A stretch of 9,436 nt of DNA, taken from assembly GCA_029260155.1 (NCBI GenBank), contig JAJDDU010000409.1, forward strand, positions 1-9,436. Direction: 5' to 3'. The position numbers and the translations under genes were made by a program. Each line of letters starts with the position of its first letter. The stretch's first letter is position 1. Positions 1 to 5,150 of the stretch are shown one piece after another. Origin of the DNA: Phycisphaerae bacterium. GTDB lineage: Bacteria; Planctomycetota; Phycisphaerae; UBA1845. The notes beneath the pieces are model-generated. The model had not been told where the DNA came from. It worked only from the letters and a program-made list of their open reading frames with translations, and searched no databases.

Positions 1-619
1 GGCAGCCGCGCGTGGTCTCGATGCGGTAACGATGGACGGCGCCGCGCTGATTGTCGGGGGCTGCGGGCTCGAAACGGTCTCTGACCTGGACCCACTGCGT
101 GTCGAGTTCGTAATCGGGAAACGGGTACTCGTCGAGTTCGAGGTGCAGGGGGGCGACCTCGTTGCGGATGATCTTGCCGTTTTGTCGAAACGACAGGCCT
201 GCGATGCCGGTAGGGTCGCGTCCTTCTTCGAGCGTTCGGGCGAGTTCGAGCATGGCGTGTTCGCCTTCGCCGACGCAGATGATCTCAGCCACTTCGAGGG
301 ATTCCTCGGGGGCCATCGTGGGGTGCGTTCCGCCCCAGACGATCGGCGTCTTAATGCCGGCGTCGCGGATGGCGGCGGTGAGTACGCCGGCGCGGTGGAA
401 GGTGTTGGTCATCAGGGACATGCCGATCAGGTCGGCGCGGCGCACGCGCGCGATGAAGTCATCGAGGAACGCGGGTGAGAAGTCGGCCTTGGCTGTGTCG
501 CGTTTCGAACGCATGAAGAGGGTCTGCACGGCTTGGCCGTGGGCCTTGAGATAGGCGGAGACGTATCTGAGACCCAATGCAATCGGATGCGTGTATGTGG
601 ATACGAGGGCAACGCGCAT
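1..619 (-). CDS. B12-binding domain radical SAM protein, N-terminal part (cut by the window edge)
   Basis: Reading the minus strand from ATG at 619 gives 206 codons with no stop before the edge. Residues 1-135 look like a cobalamin-binding Rossmann domain: a first strand and helix (MRVALVSTYTHP), DLIGMSLMTNTFHRAG at 63-78, the family's VWGGTHPTMAPEE turn at 94-106, and CVGEGEHAMLEL at 115-126. A linker follows with GLSFRQNGK (141-149) and the DEYPFPDY segment (163-170) that usually precedes the catalytic domain. The last visible residues are ETTRGC (201-206). In this family TRGC opens the CxxxCxxC motif that holds the 4Fe-4S cluster, so the catalytic barrel lies outside the window. Members perform methylations, cyclisations and other radical reactions, and the substrate cannot be told from this half. 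The start is supported by a GGGAGG ribosome binding site 8 nt upstream. The gene probably has its own promoter (674-702), separate from the DUF1569 gene 121 bp upstream. Confidence 0.9.
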   Translation of the reverse strand, partial: MRVALVSTYTHPIALGLRYVSAYLKAHGQAVQTLFMRSKRDTAKADFSPAFLDDFIARVRRADLIGMSLMTNTFHRAGVLTAAIRDAGIKTPIVWGGTHPTMAPEESLEVAEIICVGEGEHAMLELARTLEEGRDPTGIAGLSFRQNGKIIRNEVAPLHLELDEYPFPDYELDTQWVQVRDRFEPAAPDNQRGAVHRYRIETTRGC

Positions 620-627
620 GACAGACG

Positions 628-633
628 CCTCCC
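628..633 (-). promoter_or_regulatory. Ribosome binding site of the radical SAM gene
   Basis: GGGAGG on the minus strand, 8 nt before the ATG at 619. It is a strong Shine-Dalgarno match and fixes the start of the cobalamin/radical SAM gene. Confidence 0.75.
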
Positions 634-655
634 GTGCAAGCGGGCTAGACTCTCC

Positions 656-677
656 GAATCCCGTTGGCGACGGATTC
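656..677. repeat. Imperfect inverted repeat in the radical SAM gene leader
   Basis: GAATC at 656-660 with CGT at 662-664 pairs with ACGGATTC at 670-677. This makes an 8-bp stem with one bulged C and the 5-nt loop TGGCG. It lies between the DUF1569 stop and the radical SAM start and overlaps the candidate -10 box. No T-run follows on the minus strand, so an intrinsic terminator for the DUF1569 gene is unlikely. Confidence 0.35.
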
Positions 678-702
678 TAACTTTGCGTCGAGTGGCGGGC
701 AA
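674..702 (-). promoter_or_regulatory. Candidate sigma70-type promoter for the radical SAM gene
   Basis: On the minus strand, TTGCCC (702-697) and TAGAAT (679-674) are separated by exactly 17 nt. They match the -35 consensus at 4 of 6 positions and the -10 at 5 of 6. Transcription would start near 667, giving a leader of about 48 nt. The -10 overlaps an imperfect inverted repeat at 656-677 (8 bp stem, one bulged C, loop TGGCG), which could be an operator or a leader hairpin. This is a consensus match read by eye only, and such matches arise by chance in GC-rich DNA, although TAGAAT is less common there. Confidence 0.42.
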
Positions 703-740
703 GTCCATTCTGCGGCAGACGGCGGGCCACGGATCTGCGT

Positions 741-1214
741 CTACGGGCCTATGGGCACCAGTCGCTTAAGGTGGTGGGCGGCGTGGATGAAGTGCAGACG
801 GTCCCACTCGGCGCGAGTTAGCCATCCAAAGAAGGGATGCAGGTGAAGTGGGCCGGTGTGGGCGCGGTAGCGTGCGACGGCGTCTTCCAGGGCGTCGATG
901 GCTTCGTCAAGAGTGACGTCGCCTGGCGGGTTGAGTTTTTCGGTGACGGTGAAGCCGTCGCCGAGCGTGTTGGATTCGAAGACCTGCCGCAGCACGCGGC
1001 GTCCGAAGAGGGTGCGCATGACGCGGTGTTTGGTGACGCCCAATCCGTCGATCGACCCGTTTAGCGTGTCAGCGATGTGGCGGCATGTCTGGCCGAGCGT
1101 CCAGTTACCGGTGGCGCGGTTGCCTTGGCGCAGGCGGTGTACGTCTTCGATCACTTCCGTGAGGTCGTCGAAGATCAGTCCACTACGCGGTTGGGGGGTT
1201 TGTTGGTGGCTCAT
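741..1214 (-). CDS. DUF1569 family protein (DinB-like four-helix fold)
   Basis: 157 residues from ATG at 1214 to TAG. Two family landmarks are clear. The first is NWTLGQTCRHIADTLNGSI at 37-55, where His46 is the first likely metal ligand. The second is the C-terminal HPFFGWLTRAEWDRLHFIHAAHHLKRL (126-152), where His144 and His148 are the likely second and third ligands of a DinB-type H...HxxxH site. The HPFFG-L-W--LH---HHL pattern is typical of DUF1569, a DinB/YfiT-superfamily group. The biochemical function is unknown; relatives elsewhere in the superfamily are metal-dependent thiol transferases. No strong ribosome binding site is visible at 1215-1225, and an out-of-frame ATG lies 11 nt upstream. 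The nearest promoter-like pair on the minus strand is TTGTCC (1284-1279), 17 nt, CATCAT (1261-1256), which is weak. It is divergent from the thioredoxin-like gene and lies upstream of the radical SAM gene on the same strand. Confidence 0.85.
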   Translation of the reverse strand: MSHQQTPQPRSGLIFDDLTEVIEDVHRLRQGNRATGNWTLGQTCRHIADTLNGSIDGLGVTKHRVMRTLFGRRVLRQVFESNTLGDGFTVTEKLNPPGDVTLDEAIDALEDAVARYRAHTGPLHLHPFFGWLTRAEWDRLHFIHAAHHLKRLVPIGP

Positions 1215-1315
1215 GTTCCGTTCATCGCGCCGAACTTCGTGCTATGGAGGTCCGTATGATGATGGATCGTGTGTCGTGGGACAAGCGCTGCGATGCAATG
1301 GAACGGTGATCTGGA

Positions 1316-1349
1316 ATCGATCCCACGGATTCCAATCCGTGGGATCGAT
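1316..1349. repeat. Perfect 16-bp inverted repeat between divergent genes
   Basis: ATCGATCCCACGGATT at 1316-1331 is the exact reverse complement of AATCCGTGGGATCGAT at 1334-1349, with only CC between. The two copies form a 34-bp near-palindrome. A second short repeat, GGAATCG, occurs at 1313-1319 and 1354-1360 around it. The element lies between the divergent DUF1569 and thioredoxin-like genes, so it cannot end transcription of either, and it has no T-run. It could be an operator for a dimeric regulator, a REP-like dispersed hairpin, or a leftover of a small mobile element. It ends 16 bp upstream of the candidate -35 box of the thioredoxin-like gene. Confidence 0.85.
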
Positions 1350-1365
1350 AACCGGAATCGTGAAC

Positions 1366-1394
1366 GGGACATCCTGTGGGCGACCACGTATGAT
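1366..1394 (+). promoter_or_regulatory. Candidate promoter of the thioredoxin-like gene
   Basis: GGGACA (1366-1371) and TATGAT (1389-1394) are 17 nt apart. They match the sigma70 -35 at 4 of 6 positions and the -10 at 5 of 6. The start of transcription would be near 1401, about 65 nt before the ATG at 1466. The perfect inverted repeat lies just upstream, in the position of an activator or repressor site. This rests on the consensus match only. Confidence 0.38.
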
Positions 1395-1455
1395 GTCGCG
1401 CGCGCTGAGGGTCGAAAAGGGATCATGGGAATGCGTGGACGTGTGTCGATAGTTT

Positions 1456-1460
1456 GAGGG
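1456..1460 (+). promoter_or_regulatory. Ribosome binding site deciding the thioredoxin-like start
   Basis: GAGGG at 1456-1460 lies 5 nt before ATG at 1466. A longer reading from TTG at 1454 would place this purine run inside the coding sequence, so the ATG is preferred. Confidence 0.65.
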
Positions 1461-1465
1461 TTGTG

Positions 1466-1966
1466 ATGGTTGAGTCATTGGAAAACGAGACGCCCGCGCG
1501 CAAGGGGTCGAATGCGTGGTTCTTGGCGCTGGTCCTGGTAGCGGTGGGGGGGTACGCCTACGTGAACCGTCTCGTGGAGACGGACATCGCGTGGGGGGAT
1601 GATCTCGCGGCCGCTCAGGCGAAAGCGCGCGAGATGGGATCGGCTGTGCTGATCGATTTCACTGCCACCGGGTGCGTGTACTGCGTGCGGATGGATCGCG
1701 AGGTTTTTACGCGGGCCGATGTGGCAGAGTCGATGGAAAGATTCGAGAATGTGCGGTTGTATTGCTCGGATGCGCCTGATGCGTGTGCGCGGTATGGCGT
1801 GCAGGCGTTTCCCTCGTTCGTAGTGATCGATCCTGACGGCAAGCCGCTCGTCGGTGTGGAGGGGTTCGTGCCGGCGGACGAGTTCATGACTTTCGTGGAG
1901 CGCGCTTCCGAGCTGGCTTGGCCGGGGGGGCGGGTAACGGCGGCTGACCCTTCAGGCGCGCCTTGA
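1466..1966 (+). CDS. Membrane-anchored thioredoxin-fold protein (DsbD-gamma / thioredoxin_7-like)
   Basis: 166 residues. A short charged N-terminus is followed by one hydrophobic segment (about 16-33, NAWFLALVLVAVGGYAYV). This is probably an uncleaved anchor, placing the domain outside the cytoplasm. The thioredoxin fold follows: AVLIDFTATGCVYC at 60-73 carries the CxxC active site (Cys70, Cys73), and AFPSF at 114-118 supplies the cis-proline (Pro116). The order of segments resembles the C-terminal domain of DsbD and related thiol-disulfide reductases or isomerases. Two further cysteines, Cys100 and Cys107, could form a second disulfide or bind metal. The natural partner is unknown; no DsbD membrane domain or cytochrome c maturation gene is nearby. 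Its last 27 codons, including part of the final helix of the fold, overlap the 3' end of uvrA on the other strand. A run of seven G at 1924-1930 close to the end deserves care: a one-base error either way would end the gene at 1937 or shortly after. Confidence 0.85.
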   Translation: MVESLENETPARKGSNAWFLALVLVAVGGYAYVNRLVETDIAWGDDLAAAQAKAREMGSAVLIDFTATGCVYCVRMDREVFTRADVAESMERFENVRLYCSDAPDACARYGVQAFPSFVVIDPDGKPLVGVEGFVPADEFMTFVERASELAWPGGRVTAADPSGAP

Positions 1967-4766
1967 GATATCGTCCAGTCGTGCTCTTGCGATTCTTGGC
2001 CACATCTTCGGGCGTTCCCTCTGCCACGATGTACCCGCCCTTGTCGCCGCCCTCAGGGCCTAAGTCGATGACCCAGTCAGCCGTCTTGATGACGTCGAGA
2101 TTATGTTCGATGACGATCGCCGCGTGTCCTTGGGCGACGAGTCTGTTCAGCACGTTGAGCAGCTTGTGGATGTCGGCGAAGTGCAGCCCGGTGGTTGGTT
2201 CGTCCAGGATATACAGCGTGTGACCTGTAGGCGACTTTCCGAGTTCTGCCGCAAGCTTGACGCGTTGGGCCTCTCCGCCGGACAGTGTCGTCGACGATTG
2301 CCCGAGCTTGAGATATCCGAGGCCGACGTCCACGACGGCGCGGAGGAGTTGCTTGATCTTGGGGAAGTTCTGAAAGAAGACGACGGCTTTTTCGACGCGG
2401 GTGTCCAGCACGTCGGCGATGTTCTTGCCGCGGTATCGGATTTCGAGCGTCTCGCGATTGTACCGCGTCCCGTTGCAGGTCGCGCACTTGACGAAAACGT
2501 CGGGCAGGAAGTGCATCTCGATGCGCTTGGTGCCTTGCCCTTGACACTCCTCGCAGCGGCCGCCCTTGACGTTGAAGCTGAAACGCCCGGCCCCGTAGCC
2601 GCGGATCTTGGCATCGCGCGTCTTGGCATAGAGTTGACGCACGAGATCGAAGACGCCGACGTAGGTGGCTGGGTTGCTACGCGGCGTTCTGCCGATGGGC
2701 GACTGATCGATTTGTATGACCTTATCCACCCGCGTCGCGCCGATGATTTGATCGTGCGCGCCCGGACGCGGACCGGTTCCGTTGATCCTACGGTTGAGAA
2801 GGCGGAGCAGGATTTGCGTGACGAGCGTGCTCTTGCCGCTGCCCGAGACGCCTGTGACGCAGACCATCCCGCCCAGCGGAAACTGCACCGTAAGGTCTTT
2901 TAGGTTGTTCTGTCGTGCGCCCCGGATTTCGATGCGATTGGTTCGAACAAAGGGGCGTCGTTCTTGGGGCACGGGGATTTCGAGCTTGCCGGTTAGATAC
3001 TTACCGGTGGTGGAGTCAGGCGACGCGAGCATTTCCTCAAGCGCGCCGTCGATGATGACGTGACCACCTTGCTCGCCTGCGCCAGGGCCCACGTCGATGA
3101 CGTGCTCGGCGGCGGAGATGACTTCTTCATCGTGTTCGACCACGACGACGGTGTTGCCGGCCTTTGCGAGTTGTTGGAGCGTGCGGACGAGACGGCGGCT
3201 GTCGCGTTGATGCAGGCCGACGGTGGGTTCGTCGAGGACATAGCAGACGCCAATCAGACCGCTGCCGATCTGTGTGGCCAGGCGGATGCGTTGGGCTTCC
3301 CCGCCGGAAAGCGTCGCGCTGCCGCGATCCAGTGAGAGGTAGTCAATGCCGACGTTCTCGAGGAACTTCAGGCGATTGCGTATCTCGCGCAGCGGTTGCT
3401 CGGCGATCAGAGCAGCCTCACCTTGGAAGGAAAGCTCGTCGAAGAACACGCGCGCTTGCCCGACCGTCGCGCTGCAGATTTCGGAGATGCTCTTGTCGTC
3501 GATGGTGACGGCCAGCAGTTCGGTGCGGAGGCGCGCGCCGCGACAGACGGTGCAGGGCGCTTCGCTGAGGTAGCGGTGGAGTTTTTGCTTGACGGTTTCG
3601 GAGTCGGTGGCTTGCCACCGTTTTTTCAACGCAGGGATGACCCCGAGAAAATCGTGCCCGAATTCGCGGGCGTCTTGCCGTTGCGTTCCGTGCAGGAGGA
3701 TTCGGACGAGGTCCGGCGAGATGTTGCGAAACGGCGCGTCGAGTGACACATTGAAGCACGCGCAAAAAGCCTCGATAGAGAGCGGCGTTGCAGGCGTCTT
3801 GGCGTTTTTCGCGGTTTGGGGAAACGCTGAGACGGCGCCGGCGCGGAGGGTCACGTCGCGATCGGAGACGATGAGGTCGGGGTCGAATTCGAGGACGGTT
3901 CCGAGGCCGTCGCAGGCTGAACAGGCGCCGTGGGGCGAATTGAAACTGAACACGCGCGGCGACAGCTCCGGCAGGGCGACCGCAGGGTGGTCTGCACAGG
4001 TGAAGCTGTGGCTGAAGGGGGTGTCGGTTAGGTTGTCGGTGTCGGGGCCGATGGCGGCAATGACTCGCCCTTCGCCGAGTTTGAGCGCGAGTTCGAGGCT
4101 GTCGGCGAGCCGGGCCGTGATGTGATCGCGGACGATGAGGCGGTCGACCACAATATCGACGCGCGTTGTCTTGCGTTTGGACTGGGGCGGTGCTTCTTCG
4201 AGTGGGTAGTAGACGCCGTCAACACGAACGCGGGCGTAGCCGTGCTTGGCGGCAGCGTCGAGCATCTGTTGACCGTCTGCGTTGTCGGCGCGGTTCAGCG
4301 GCGCGAGGATGACGACACGCTCGCCTTCCGGGGCGCTCAGGATCGTATCGACCATTCGTGCGGTGGTGTGCCGTGTGATCGGCTTGCGACACAGATGACA
4401 ATGGGGCGTGCCCACCTGGGCGAAGAGGATTCGGAGGTAGTCGTATATTTCGGTGGTGGTCGCGACGGTCGATCGCGGGTTGGAGGTGGTGGCCCGTTGT
4501 TCGATTGCGATGGTAGGGCAGAGTCCGTCGATCTGATCGACGTCCGGCCTGGGCATTTGTTCGAGGAATTGGCGGGCGTAGGCGCTCAGCGATTCGACGT
4601 ACTTCCGCTCGCCCTCTGCGTACAGGGTGTCGAACGCGAGCGAGCTCTTGCCCGAGCCGCTCAGCCCGGTAATGACGGTGAGCGCATCGTGGGGGATGCT
4701 CACGGTGATGTTCTTGAGATTGTGTTGTCTCGCGCCGGCAACGCGGATGTAGCGTTTCGTGCTCAA
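1884..4766 (-). CDS. uvrA: UvrA, excinuclease ABC subunit A
   Basis: UvrA is the damage-sensing ATPase of nucleotide excision repair. It works as a cytoplasmic dimer that loads UvrB on damaged DNA. This copy has 960 residues from TTG at 4766 (about 940 in E. coli) and all core parts, numbered from that start. They are Walker A GLSGSGKSS at 34-42; the first zinc module, Cys257-x2-His260 and Cys282-x2-Cys285; signature LSGGEAQR at 486-493; Walker B VLDEPT at 510-515; second Walker A GVSGSGKST at 639-647; zinc finger CEEC/CATC at 738-741 and 761-764; second signature at 828-835; and Walker B LYILDEPTTG at 851-860. The first zinc module has His where E. coli has its second Cys. No ATG or GTG is available before the conserved core, and an in-frame stop lies at 4800-4802, so the start must be TTG. 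TTG at 4766 has AGGA 7 nt upstream; TTG at 4781 (965 aa) is possible but has a poorer site. A basic Pro/Ala/Lys tail (about 938-960) follows the normal end of the protein and lies in the overlap with the thioredoxin-like gene. Confidence 0.97.
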   Translation of the reverse strand: MSTKRYIRVAGARQHNLKNITVSIPHDALTVITGLSGSGKSSLAFDTLYAEGERKYVESLSAYARQFLEQMPRPDVDQIDGLCPTIAIEQRATTSNPRSTVATTTEIYDYLRILFAQVGTPHCHLCRKPITRHTTARMVDTILSAPEGERVVILAPLNRADNADGQQMLDAAAKHGYARVRVDGVYYPLEEAPPQSKRKTTRVDIVVDRLIVRDHITARLADSLELALKLGEGRVIAAIGPDTDNLTDTPFSHSFTCADHPAVALPELSPRVFSFNSPHGACSACDGLGTVLEFDPDLIVSDRDVTLRAGAVSAFPQTAKNAKTPATPLSIEAFCACFNVSLDAPFRNISPDLVRILLHGTQRQDAREFGHDFLGVIPALKKRWQATDSETVKQKLHRYLSEAPCTVCRGARLRTELLAVTIDDKSISEICSATVGQARVFFDELSFQGEAALIAEQPLREIRNRLKFLENVGIDYLSLDRGSATLSGGEAQRIRLATQIGSGLIGVCYVLDEPTVGLHQRDSRRLVRTLQQLAKAGNTVVVVEHDEEVISAAEHVIDVGPGAGEQGGHVIIDGALEEMLASPDSTTGKYLTGKLEIPVPQERRPFVRTNRIEIRGARQNNLKDLTVQFPLGGMVCVTGVSGSGKSTLVTQILLRLLNRRINGTGPRPGAHDQIIGATRVDKVIQIDQSPIGRTPRSNPATYVGVFDLVRQLYAKTRDAKIRGYGAGRFSFNVKGGRCEECQGQGTKRIEMHFLPDVFVKCATCNGTRYNRETLEIRYRGKNIADVLDTRVEKAVVFFQNFPKIKQLLRAVVDVGLGYLKLGQSSTTLSGGEAQRVKLAAELGKSPTGHTLYILDEPTTGLHFADIHKLLNVLNRLVAQGHAAIVIEHNLDVIKTADWVIDLGPEGGDKGGYIVAEGTPEDVAKNRKSTTGRYLKARLKGQPPLPAPPAKPARKRAPRKS

Positions 4767-4773
4767 GGGCTGG

Positions 4774-4777
4774 TCCT
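4774..4777 (-). promoter_or_regulatory. Ribosome binding site deciding the uvrA start
   Basis: AGGA on the minus strand lies 7 nt before TTG at 4766. The alternative TTG at 4781 has only GGGAAG about 10 nt upstream. Neither start is ATG, which suggests modest translation. Confidence 0.5.
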
Positions 4778-4818
4778 GCAAGAGAATTCGACTTCCCGCC
4801 TACGCGCGCAGCCTGTGA

Positions 4819-4846
4819 ACATAAGATCGCGTCGTCCGGAATGCAA
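4819..4846 (-). promoter_or_regulatory. Candidate uvrA promoter
   Basis: On the minus strand, TTGCAT (4846-4841) and TATGTT (4824-4819) are 17 nt apart. The match to sigma70 is weak to fair (3 of 6 and 4 of 6). Transcription would start near 4812, about 45 nt before the TTG at 4766. The -35 box lies inside the palindrome at 4837-4861, which would let a bound protein block it. GAACATAAGATC at 4817-4828 is a partial match to the GAAC-N4-GTTC form of LexA box, but its right half is wrong at two positions, so I do not call SOS control from it. Confidence 0.3.
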
Positions 4847-4861
4847 TATGTTGGCATTCCG
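4837..4861. repeat. 25-bp palindrome upstream of uvrA, possible operator
   Basis: CGGAATGC (4837-4844) and GCATTCCG (4854-4861) are perfect 8-bp inverted arms around the 9-nt spacer AATATGTTG. The arm length and spacing are those of a dimeric regulator site, and it overlaps the candidate uvrA -35 box. It is not one of the classic LexA forms (CTGT-N8-ACAG or GAAC-N4-GTTC). A stem-loop role in RNA is less likely because the element lies at or upstream of both candidate start points. Confidence 0.5.
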
Positions 4862-5009
4862 TGTTTTTGCCGATTATCCGGACAGCAGGCGAGCGTGTGG
4901 GACCGCAAACGGCGATCGCTAGTAAGCGCCATCGGCCAAATGTCCGACCTTGCGGAAGAGAGACCGTGACGCGGTCCCGATGTCGGATACTGTGTGAATT
5001 GGCGGTGGA
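4862..5009. other. Divergent uvrA / S41 protease intergenic region, central part
   Basis: No convincing gene is seen here. It holds several inverted segments: GGGACCGC (4899-4906) against GCGGTCCC (4971-4978), TCCGAC (4943-4948) against GTCGGA (4982-4987), and the small hairpin GACCG-TGACG-CGGTC (4962-4976). These are nested and could form alternative structures, but both candidate transcription start points lie outside this stretch, so binding sites are more likely than RNA structure. One GCGATCGC octamer lies at 4912-4919. Confidence 0.4.
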
Positions 5010-5040
5010 TTGGACCCAACGGGGGAGTCGAACGTATAAT
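5010..5040 (+). promoter_or_regulatory. Candidate promoter of the S41 protease gene
   Basis: A perfect TATAAT at 5035-5040 is preceded by TTGGAC at 5010-5015 (4 of 6 match to TTGACA). The spacer is 19 nt, longer than the ideal 17. A perfect -10 in DNA this GC-rich is unlikely by chance. The leader would be about 105 nt, ending at ATG 5151. Confidence 0.5.
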
Positions 5041-5140
5041 CCACCGGACAGGGAGCACTGTACACGGGCCGTTGGAGGGGCCGAACTCCTCGTGATGTCC
5101 TCGTGACGCCGAGCAGCGTCGATAGCCAAAACCTCTATCT

Positions 5141-5145
5141 GGGAG
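5141..5145 (+). promoter_or_regulatory. Ribosome binding site deciding the S41 protease start
   Basis: GGGAG at 5141-5145 lies 5 nt before ATG at 5151. The ATG begins a clear signal peptide, while the upstream in-frame GTG at 5103 would add 16 residues in front of it. The ATG is preferred. Confidence 0.7.
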
Positions 5146-5150
5146 TGGCA

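Noticed and set aside
1316..1349. The perfect inverted repeat as a rho-independent terminator
   Set aside because: It lies between divergent gene starts, has no following T-run, and no gene ends there.
1242..1478. Small open frames in the 1215-1465 spacer
   Set aside because: They have no ribosome binding site, no recognisable domain, and cross the inverted repeat and candidate promoters.
2103..2903. Plus-strand open frame of 266 codons inside uvrA
   Set aside because: It is the antisense shadow of conserved UvrA sequence, with no ribosome binding site or domain.
4817..4828. GAACATAAGATC as a LexA box upstream of uvrA
   Set aside because: It matches only one half of GAAC-N4-GTTC, the second half being wrong at two positions. 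This is too weak to call.
4912..4919. GCGATCGC octamer (HIP1-like palindrome)
   Set aside because: I noted it only once, in the uvrA/S41 intergenic region. HIP1 is meaningful only when highly repeated, as in cyanobacteria, and nothing else here points to that group.
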